DNA of 64,000 nt from Paramoeba atlantica (Eukaryota; Discosea). How positions within the stretch are numbered: position 1 is the stretch's first letter; each line of letters opens with the position of its first letter. The stretch covers positions 744,001 to 808,000 of the forward strand of contig CDRNVI010000053.1 in NCBI GenBank assembly GCA_977017575.1. Reading direction: 5' to 3'. Below the pieces are notes generated by a model. That model saw nothing but the letters and a program-made list of their open reading frames with translations. It searched no databases and was not told the DNA's origin. Shown here piece after piece: positions 57,636 through 64,000 of the stretch. The translations under genes were made by a program, and so were the position numbers.

Positions 57636-59006
57636 ATGTTTCGTCGAGTCTCCAGAGGACCCGGCCTTGCTCTGGGACGCATATTCGCCTCATCCCAGGC
57701 AACACGTTCCTACGCACACAAAAAGAGTGATCAGGAAGATTTTTACGACCTTCTTGGCATTTCCCGCAGTGCCTCACAAGATGAAATTAAAAAGGCATAC
57801 CGCAAAAAAGCAATTGAAAAACATCCCGACCAAGGCGGAAGTTCCGAGGAGTTCACGAAAATCAACGAAGCGTACTCCGTGCTGAGCGACGCCAGTAAGC
57901 GTTCCATGTATGATCAGTACGGACGCGAGGGACTTTCTGAAAGCGGAGGTCCGGGCCCTGGTTTTGATCCCAACGATATCTTTAGCCAATTCTTTGGCGG
58001 GCGCTCCGCGGGCCCCGAGGCCTCACCCATGACCGAGGACAAGGCCATGTCCATCTCCGTCACCCTGGAAGACCTTTATAAGGGACGGGAGAAGACTGTC
58101 CTGATTCGTCGGCCCGCTGTATGTACGAAATGTATGGGCGCGGGCTCTACCAAACCAGGGGCAAAGAAAAAGTGCGGCAAATGCCACGGCACGGGCCAGG
58201 AGACCGTCGTGAACCATGTCGGACCCGGAATGGTGCAGCAGTTTATCACCACCTGTCGCACCTGTCACGGCCAGGGCCAGAGCCTGCGTCGGGAGGATGC
58301 CTGTGGGAGCTGCAAAGGGGAAGGTTTCGAGAACGTGAACGCGGACGTGCCGGTGCCCCTGGACGCCTCTGTGTTTCACATGGATGTGATTGTGTTACGC
58401 TCCCAGGCGGGCTGTATCCCGGGAGCCTCCCCCGGCGATCTTCACGTGCAGGTGGAGGTGCGAAAGCACCCTGTATTTCAGCGTCAAGGGTATGACTTGC
58501 TGGTGAAGCAGAAAATTTCTTTGGTGCACGCTCTGACAGGCGGTGAGTTTGTGATCTCCCACCTAGATGGGCGAAAGTTGGTCGTGAAGACGACCCCGCA
58601 TAGCGTACTCTCCACAGGTAGTGTTTTGTTGCTCCGGAATGAGGGGATGCCGCGAAAAAACGGTACGCGGGGGAACTTATATGTAATCGTGACTGTTTCT
58701 ATGCCTACTACACTGAGTGCGGAGAACCGCAAGGAGCTTCAGAAAGTTCTCGGGACTCCTTCACATGTCAAACTCGAGACTACACACTCTTCTGAGGTTA
58801 TTGTACCGGACGTGGTCCCTTCTAGCGCGGAGGATTTCGTCCAAAACAAGCAACATGAGTGGAGTAAGGCAGAGGCCTCCAATGAGGAAATATCCCCGGG
58901 GGTGGAAAAGGTAAGTTCCTCGACGTATGGCAACCGCACAACCTATACAAATAAGAAAAAGCGACATGGGAGCTCCAGCAACCAGGCTCAGTGTCAGACA
59001 GCGTAA
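57636..59006 (+). CDS. Mitochondrial Hsp40, type I DnaJ (Mdj1/Tid1-like)
   Basis: A class I J-protein that delivers clients to mitochondrial Hsp70. The 456-residue protein has a presequence (MFRRVSRGPGLALGRIFASS), a J-domain at about residues 35-100 (EDFYDLLGISRSASQDEIKK, HPD near 63), a short G/F region (SESGGPGPGFDPNDIF), four zinc motifs CxxCxGxG-like (CTKCMGAG, CGKCHGTG, CRTCHGQG, CGSCKGEG), two client-binding barrels and a variable tail. The substrate domains read GDLHVQVEVRKHPVFQRQGYDL, cut here at that point. The presequence supports a mitochondrial place over the cytosolic Ydj1 type, which would end in CaaX. The ATG at 57636 is the first in frame. Confidence 0.9.
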   Translation: MFRRVSRGPGLALGRIFASSQATRSYAHKKSDQEDFYDLLGISRSASQDEIKKAYRKKAIEKHPDQGGSSEEFTKINEAYSVLSDASKRSMYDQYGREGLSESGGPGPGFDPNDIFSQFFGGRSAGPEASPMTEDKAMSISVTLEDLYKGREKTVLIRRPAVCTKCMGAGSTKPGAKKKCGKCHGTGQETVVNHVGPGMVQQFITTCRTCHGQGQSLRREDACGSCKGEGFENVNADVPVPLDASVFHMDVIVLRSQAGCIPGASPGDLHVQVEVRKHPVFQRQGYDLLVKQKISLVHALTGGEFVISHLDGRKLVVKTTPHSVLSTGSVLLLRNEGMPRKNGTRGNLYVIVTVSMPTTLSAENRKELQKVLGTPSHVKLETTHSSEVIVPDVVPSSAEDFVQNKQHEWSKAEASNEEISPGVEKVSSSTYGNRTTYTNKKKRHGSSSNQAQCQTA

Positions 59007-59514
59007 GACCTTACGCTTAATCACAAATTCATGAATATTTTATATGCTCATGAATTTATGAATTTATTCCGCAAATGTTGAATGTTGTCATTTATTATGG
59101 AAAACTCGAAGCACGTTGTATTACAGAAAATATGGGAGAAGTATGCACCCCAGTTCTGTGGAACGCTTTTGACAGAATATTGTAAACCTCTTCCTATAAT
59201 CACCCAATACTTTGCTGGATTTTTCCTGATTACTTATACTTTTATGTGCGTCGAATACCTTCTTTTCTGTAACCTCGTCAGCATTTTGGTCATAATTCTT
59301 CTTATAGAGTCCATCAATGAAGTTTAACGTGGTGTATGAGGTGTGCAAGGATCGCTGGTCTTTAGTTTTTACCACCACACTCTGTTTTCGATTACATACA
59401 TATTTTGTTTTTATTTTCTAGCTCAATCGGTTTTCTCTTTCTATTATCACCGAAATGGTAGTGGGAAACTAAATACCCGACTGATTCTTCCATTCCTCTA
59501 ATATCGTCCTCGCA
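59007..59514. other. Intergenic spacer with a doubtful 81-codon frame
   Basis: An ATG frame at 59082-59327 encodes a possible single-span membrane peptide (FFLITYTFMCVEYLLFCNLV). It is AT-rich and resembles nothing known; it may be chance. No RNA gene or repeat was seen. Confidence 0.35.
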
Positions 59515-60366
59515 ATGAACGCTGAGACGCTACGCAACGTCACGATGGGCCAAAAAATAGGCTCCGGGACCTTTGGCTCTGTCTACGCAGGTCTTATGCC
59601 CGATGGTCGCCTGGTTGCCGTGAAAGTGATTCCCCTGGAGTGTGAGCCGGACTCGGAACCTAACTCCCTGGTAGAGAAAGAAGTCCAGCTCCACAAATCC
59701 CTTTCCTCTCCCTACATTGTGCGCTACCTCGGGTCTCTCCGTGAGCCCCCCTCCCCCCACACCCTCCCCGCCCCCTCCCTGCGTGTGTTTCTCGAGTTCG
59801 TCTCCGGGGGTTCGGTCCGGGGGTTAATGAAAACCCTCCCAGAGGGTCGGCTTCCTTTTGCGGTTCTCCGGGTCTACGCGCGGCATCTGTTTCGAGCACT
59901 CCACTACCTCCATTCTCGAGACATTGCCCATCGTGATGTAAAGCCCGACAATGTGTTAATTTCTGCTGAACAAGGGATTGCGAAACTTGCGGATTTTGAC
60001 CAGGCTCGGGTCATGGGCACCCAGGGGATTGCCCAGACTCTGGCCGGGACGCCGTTCTGGATGGCTCCAGAGGTGATCACCGAGGAACTTGGGTATGATC
60101 CTGGAAAGGCAGATATCTGGTCCGCGGGGTGTACCGTAGCGGAGATGTTTAGCGGCCACCCCCCGTGGCGTTCCCCTCCTGCTCGAAACACTATGGCACT
60201 GGTGGCGACGATTGCGCGTAGCCAGGGGTGGCCGAATCAAATTGACCGTGGAGCCCTGCCGCCTGTGTTGGAAGGTTTTCTAGAGGGGTGTTTGAGGCGA
60301 GACCCGTTGAAGAGGTGGACCGCGGCAGAGTGCCTGGAGCATGCGTTTTTGCAAGAGACGGAGTAA
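59515..60366 (+). CDS. STE11/MAPKKK-like protein kinase with DFD in place of DFG
   Basis: The 283-residue protein is a bare kinase domain. It has the glycine loop GSGTFGSVY, the VAIK lysine in VAVKVIP, gatekeeper region RVFLEFVSGGSVRGLM (typical of STE/MAPKKK), catalytic loop HRDVKPDN, APE in MAPEVI and DIWSAGCTVAEM. The magnesium-binding DFG reads D160-F161-D162 (LADFDQARV), so the usual glycine is lost while both lysine and catalytic aspartate remain. A proline-rich insert (PPSPHTLPAPS) lies between beta-4 and beta-5. There is no regulatory domain. The + strand is C-rich (30 C, 9 G in 59701-59760) then G-rich (11 C, 23 G in 60241-60300). Confidence 0.87.
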   Translation: MNAETLRNVTMGQKIGSGTFGSVYAGLMPDGRLVAVKVIPLECEPDSEPNSLVEKEVQLHKSLSSPYIVRYLGSLREPPSPHTLPAPSLRVFLEFVSGGSVRGLMKTLPEGRLPFAVLRVYARHLFRALHYLHSRDIAHRDVKPDNVLISAEQGIAKLADFDQARVMGTQGIAQTLAGTPFWMAPEVITEELGYDPGKADIWSAGCTVAEMFSGHPPWRSPPARNTMALVATIARSQGWPNQIDRGALPPVLEGFLEGCLRRDPLKRWTAAECLEHAFLQETE

Positions 60367-60566
60367 GGGGGTGGGGGGCGAGTAAGACGGGGTAGGGTTT
60401 TGTAGGTCGCACATTAGGGAATGATAATGTGTCGGTAAAAGAGCTGTAGGCATAATAAGGTTGAGTTTCTTTATCATTAATGTTTTGACGCAAATTGATT
60501 TTGTATCTGTTTTTCAGAAGCTAGTTCATGGCTTTTTAAAAATTATTAGACAATAGATCTTTGACT

Positions 60567-61664
60567 ATGCCCGACAATGATAAACCAGACGAAGAACTTA
60601 TAATACAAGTACTCCGCTCTGAAAACTATTATCACGTTTTAGGTGTTACTGTTCGTGCAACAGAGGAAGAGCTACGCGTGGCTTACAAAGAACGAGCCTT
60701 GCGACTTCATCCGGATAAAAATAAACATAAAAAGGCAGAAGAGGCATTCAAACGAGTTGGTCGTGCGTACGCAACACTTCGTGATCGAGAAAAACGAAGA
60801 GCATACGATATGGGTTCATCATCTCCTGATACTCCCGCACGCAGGAGTTACGCATTTCGCTCCTCATCACAGATTCCGCACTCTGATGAATTCTTCTTTC
60901 GACTTTTTGAAGAAATGTTTTACGGGGGAAACGGAGGAATTTCACCTGAAAACACACTTCGTTCGTTTTATTTTACACAACAGTTCGACTCTCCTTTCGT
61001 TAGGAGGCGTTCATCGGTTGGTACAGAGCAGACACCACATTATGGCGTAGGAGGTGCATTTCTTCATCAAGTTTTGCCGTTCATTCTGTTTCTTACCGCT
61101 TTCTTATTGTCGAAAGGGATTTTACTTGAACCTACCTCTTTTTCAAGCGAGCCACACCGGGTTCCATCCTTTAGCTTACAAAATCAGACCGGCTATTCAC
61201 ATCTCATGCGTACATCAACGCTAGGATCAGGCACCCATCTCATTTATTACACAGACGAAAAAGTTCCGGACCCAAAAACCTCAGCTGACCGCCACATGCT
61301 TCGTACTTTAGAGGATCAGGTCCTTCGAGAAACTTTTGATTCGTTAGAACTTTCTTGTGCAATTCAGCAATGGGAACGATTTGAAGTGGAAGAGCGCCGG
61401 ATATCTCACCTTTTCAAGGATTCGACTTCCGACTCGGAAAATGCAACTCAATCAGTTAATGACAAGCAATGGGCGCATGAACTCCTGCTAGATCTGGAGC
61501 GGTACCAGGCACTGGCCCCTTCCCTCTCACAGCTCAATCAAACGGTACTGGAAGGTAGCACTCGAAAGCAGTGCCGAACTGCCGCTAGATATAAAACCGT
61601 AGTGCGGAGTCAATGCGATGCTTGCGGGCGGTTAGATTCCTTACGGCGATCACTAACGTATTAG
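60567..61664 (+). CDS. ER-membrane J-protein, DNAJB12/DNAJB14 (Hlj1)-like
   Basis: The 365-residue protein has a J-domain at about residues 22-85 (NYYHVLGVTVRATEEELRVA, HPDKN), then a short linker with FFFRLFEEMFYGG, one membrane span near 170-190 (VLPFILFLTAFLLSKGIL), and a C-terminal DUF1977-like segment (THLIYYTDEKVP, RTLEDQVLRETFDSLELSC) that matches DNAJB12 and DNAJB14. Those proteins sit in the ER membrane, J-domain outward, and assist degradation of misfolded membrane proteins. It is encoded between two other chaperone-type genes. The ATG at 60567 is the first in frame; a TTG two codons upstream was ignored. Confidence 0.82.
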   Translation: MPDNDKPDEELIIQVLRSENYYHVLGVTVRATEEELRVAYKERALRLHPDKNKHKKAEEAFKRVGRAYATLRDREKRRAYDMGSSSPDTPARRSYAFRSSSQIPHSDEFFFRLFEEMFYGGNGGISPENTLRSFYFTQQFDSPFVRRRSSVGTEQTPHYGVGGAFLHQVLPFILFLTAFLLSKGILLEPTSFSSEPHRVPSFSLQNQTGYSHLMRTSTLGSGTHLIYYTDEKVPDPKTSADRHMLRTLEDQVLRETFDSLELSCAIQQWERFEVEERRISHLFKDSTSDSENATQSVNDKQWAHELLLDLERYQALAPSLSQLNQTVLEGSTRKQCRTAARYKTVVRSQCDACGRLDSLRRSLTY

Positions 61665-61901
61665 ATCGGTACGGTTTTTCTTGGGGAACGAGAAATTTTT
61701 GCTTCAGAATTGCGCACTACAACTACGCAATTCTCTGTTCTTTCTAGTATAGTGCAATTTTTTTTCTTTTTTGGCTTCTTGCATCTCAAATTACTACTGT
61801 TGGTGATGTCTAATCGTTTCAACACGCTTTTCATATAACGGAATGTGTTTGTGATTCATAAGTATTCTTAGATCCTCTTTTATTTGCATATCATTTTTTT
61901 A

Positions 61902-62447
61902 ATGTCGAATGATATATCGCAAACCTTGTCTCGAATTCTGGCAGGGAGGAATCATTTTGAAACTCTTGGCGTCATGAACATTGACGCATGTACTGCGGAC
62001 GAAGTTAAAAAAACATACAGGCGTTTAGCTGCGTTCGTACACCCTGACAAATGCACCGACTCTAGAGCCCACGAAGCCTTTTCAAAAATTGAAAAAGCGG
62101 CCAAGATATTGATGGACGAGGGCACACTTTCTCGCATTCGAGACCAAATACGAAGAAAACGGTTGCGAGAGGAAGAGCTCGGAGATTTTGATCCTTCTAT
62201 GCGAAATAAATCTTCAGGCACAAGATCCGCGTCAGTGTCGGATGCTCTCGAGCAGGCTAAGCAAAGGCAGGAGACAGAGACCTACAAACGCATGCTTCGT
62301 GAGCAGCGTGAGCGTGCAGAACACAAAAGAAATTTGAGTCAAAGAAAACAGGAGGACAAAGTTCTCAATGAACAACTTGGCAAAAATCTACGGAATTGGA
62401 AATCTCATCAGCACAAGCACTCAATTCACAGGTCTGGGTTTCTTTGA
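61902..62447 (+). CDS. J-domain protein, DNAJC8/SPF31-like
   Basis: The 181-residue protein has a J-domain at about 18-80 (NHFETLGVMNIDACTADEVK, HPDKC, AHEAFSKIEKAAKILMDE) followed by a long basic and acidic helix (IRRKRLREEEL, YKRMLREQRERAEHKRNLSQ). The arrangement and the AFxxIxxAxxxLMD end of the J-domain resemble DNAJC8/SPF31, a spliceosome-associated J-protein. No membrane span or zinc motif is present. A spliceosomal role is inferred from that resemblance only. The ATG at 61902 is the first in frame. Confidence 0.68.
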   Translation: MSNDISQTLSRILAGRNHFETLGVMNIDACTADEVKKTYRRLAAFVHPDKCTDSRAHEAFSKIEKAAKILMDEGTLSRIRDQIRRKRLREEELGDFDPSMRNKSSGTRSASVSDALEQAKQRQETETYKRMLREQRERAEHKRNLSQRKQEDKVLNEQLGKNLRNWKSHQHKHSIHRSGFL

Positions 62448-62601
62448 TACGGTTGCTTACGCTCAATGCACGATTAGGTTAATAAAAAATGGGTTGAAAA
62501 TAATTAAATTTGAAACTCACATCAAGGTGGAGCAAAAGAAAATATTTATTGACACTTAATTAGCTTTGCTTTTTTTGCTCAAGAAATTATTCTCGGAGTG
62601 C

Positions 62602-63246
62602 ATGCCCCGCTTTTATTCTTCTCCGAATATTTTGGCTCCACACATTCGTCCTCGTAGAGCTTTTACTCTTCCCGTTATGCATACTATAGAGAAGCCATAC
62701 TGGCAAAAAATCAAAGATTCTTTGGATGAGCATCATGACAGCAACTGTGCACTTTGTAAGGTAGGCTTCTTTCCCTTTTATTACTACGACGTTTTCGATT
62801 TTTGCGCACCAGAAAAGGGAAAGGGCGGTTTACACGGACAACAAATTCTTCGCAAAATTTTGCCCGTTTGTTTTGATTGTCTCACTGTGTGTAACTTAGG
62901 GTATGGTCCCGATACGTACCAACCACGTTTGCCTAGCGCAGTTGATCTTCACCTACAAATTGACCGCTACCTTGATCACATTAGGAAGTTTCGCGGGATT
63001 TCTGAAACAGAAGCCATGGAAGAGCTTGAAAAGACACGTGGGATTCAGGAAGACTTTTCTGACGTCGAGAAATGGGAGTACAGTGTGACGGAAGAGTTTG
63101 AACCTGTGTTGCGGAAAGGTTTGTCTACGCGCACTAGCAAAAACTACAAAGAGTCGATTCTCTCCTGTTTACTGCGGGGCGATATTAAATGCCTCAAACA
63201 GACTCATAAATTTGATAACTATTTTGCTTCACGTCCTTGGTGGTAA
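62602..63246 (+). CDS. Hypothetical CxxC protein, 214 aa, probably mitochondrial
   Basis: No family is recognised. The N-terminus (MPRFYSSPNILAPHIRPRRAF) lacks acids and is basic and serine-rich, which suits mitochondrial import. Two cysteine pairs, NCALCK near 51 and VCFDCLTVC near 95, could hold a zinc ion. The C-terminal half is helical and charged (ETEAMEELEKTRG, DFSDVEKWEYSVTEEFEPVL) and ends FASRPWW. The fold could be an HNH-like or zinc-ribbon protein, for instance a mitoribosomal or editing accessory protein, but this is speculation. The ATG at 62602 is the first in frame. Confidence 0.68.
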   Translation: MPRFYSSPNILAPHIRPRRAFTLPVMHTIEKPYWQKIKDSLDEHHDSNCALCKVGFFPFYYYDVFDFCAPEKGKGGLHGQQILRKILPVCFDCLTVCNLGYGPDTYQPRLPSAVDLHLQIDRYLDHIRKFRGISETEAMEELEKTRGIQEDFSDVEKWEYSVTEEFEPVLRKGLSTRTSKNYKESILSCLLRGDIKCLKQTHKFDNYFASRPWW

Positions 63247-63545
63247 TTGAAAATTTGGCATCATGTTTGAAAATATTTCCGATCAAAATTGCATGGTAAG
63301 TTTGATCTTCACACATGTACTTATTTATTTCGCCCTTTTATAAGTGCTTCTGTTTTGTGTGAACTATATCTTATTTGAACTACCTGCTCAATATTTCCAT
63401 TGTAGAATTCCTTTTCAAGATCTATTCGAAGCCATAAGATGTTGGACTTGCTTAAAATGTCACTTGTATGGGTCGAAATGAAATGCATGATTCTTAGATC
63501 TTCCCAATAACCTTTGTTCAATTTCGAATTAGCTCTTGAATGCGC

Positions 63546-63612
63546 ATTTTTTTCTTTTCTTGATTATCATCACACCTGATCACATACGATCTTCCCCTAC
63601 ATTTTTTCAAAG
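63546..63612 (+). promoter_or_regulatory. Pyrimidine tract and AG before the uL16 gene
   Basis: T-rich sequence (CATTTTTTTCTTTTCTTG, then CTTCCCCTACATTTTTTC) leads to AAAG at 63612, 42 bases before the ATG, with another pyrimidine run (TCTTTTTTCTTTTCTTCACC) between. The AG is a likely trans-splice acceptor for this ribosomal gene. Confidence 0.45.
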
Positions 63613-63653
63613 CTCTTTTTTCTTTTCTTCACCACACTCGTACTTTCTCTCCC

Positions 63654-64000
63654 ATGGGTCGCCGTCCCTTCCGCTGCTACCGTATGCAAAAGAACAAGCC
63701 CTACCCCAAGAGCCGTTTCTGTCGTGGTGTCCCGGATGCCAAGCTTCGTATTTATGATATTGGCAAACGTCGAGCTGGGGTTGAGGAGTTCTCCCACACC
63801 GTCCACATCGTATCCATGGAGAAGGAGCAAATCAGCAGCGAGGCACTCGAGGCTGCGCGTATCCAGTGCAACAAGCACTTGGTGAAGACCGCTGGCAAGG
63901 ACGGGTTCCATATTCGCATCCGTGTCCACCCCTTCCATGTGCTTCGCATTAACAAGATGTTGTCCTGTGCCGGGGCAGATCGCCTGCAGCAAGGCATGCG
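63654..64000 (+). CDS. RPL10: 60S ribosomal protein uL16 (RPL10), 3' partial
   Basis: uL16 completes the P-site side of the large subunit and is the last protein to join. The visible 115 residues read [39 protein letters not shown], then [18 protein letters not shown] and [20 protein letters not shown], identical in order to RPL10. The RRAGVEEF variant and IDIGKR region resemble kinetoplastid forms. The gene runs past the window end and is GC-rich relative to its flanks. Confidence 0.96.
   Translation, partial: MGRRPFRCYRMQKNKPYPKSRFCRGVPDAKLRIYDIGKRRAGVEEFSHTVHIVSMEKEQISSEALEAARIQCNKHLVKTAGKDGFHIRIRVHPFHVLRINKMLSCAGADRLQQGM

Overview
The window looks like nuclear DNA of a kinetoplastid (Euglenozoa), or a very close relative. 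About 30 recognisable protein genes all lie on the + strand, and none shows an intron. Most starts follow a pyrimidine-rich tract and an AG, as expected for polycistronic transcription with trans-splicing. The content agrees: a GP63-type leishmanolysin, a protein resembling the mitochondrial guide-RNA-binding MRP1/MRP2 family, an RGG-tailed helical-repeat protein, a large STT3, and a uL16 start that reads like kinetoplastid RPL10. Density is about one gene per 2 kb. The species cannot be fixed from sequence alone; an early-branching or reduced kinetoplastid is a guess.

Layout. 1-6850: importin-beta (5' cut), a PhyH-like dioxygenase and DNA ligase I. 6892-8144: a broken Merlin-type DNA transposon. 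8364-17053: SPF45-like splicing factor, NAC-alpha, proteasome RPN10, an ACF1/BAZ-like DDT-PHD-WHIM protein and leishmanolysin. 17054-19644: gene-free, with a 313-bp TA-flanked inverted-repeat element and a minus-strand protein relic. 19645-26796: unknown helical protein, eIF2B-delta, small membrane protein, RFC5-type clamp-loader subunit, Tim17/22/23-family protein. 26797-29076: LRR relic, 95-bp hairpin element, and a dispersed repeat interrupted by a 542-bp element. 29077-39375: EBP1/PA2G4, STT3, MRP-like protein, cyclophilin-like protein, RTEL1 helicase. 39376-41193: second copies of two of the repeats. 41284-46428: TFIIH p62/TFB1, two LRR genes, an unknown gene, ribosomal eL31. 46429-51475: 5 kb of transposon debris and a dead LRR gene inside a probable 3.4-kb inverted-repeat element. 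51476-64000: RAD21 cohesin, PDH E2, RGG helical-repeat protein ending in a G-rich satellite, mitochondrial Hsp40, STE11-like kinase, two more J-proteins, a CxxC protein, and uL16 (3' cut).

Most genes are housekeeping and form no functional operon; shared strand reflects the transcription unit. Weak groupings are RNA processing (SPF45-like, DNAJC8-like, MRP-like, RGG protein), genome maintenance (ligase I, RFC5, RTEL1, TFB1, RAD21) and proteostasis (NAC-alpha, RPN10, three J-proteins).

The least expected signals are: local GC-rich islands inside several genes in which the + strand switches abruptly from C-rich to G-rich; a small LRR family with a conserved cysteine-capped N-terminal module in four copies, two of them dead; and a set of TA-flanked inverted-repeat elements with C-tract ends, one caught as an insertion with the matching second copy still lacking it.
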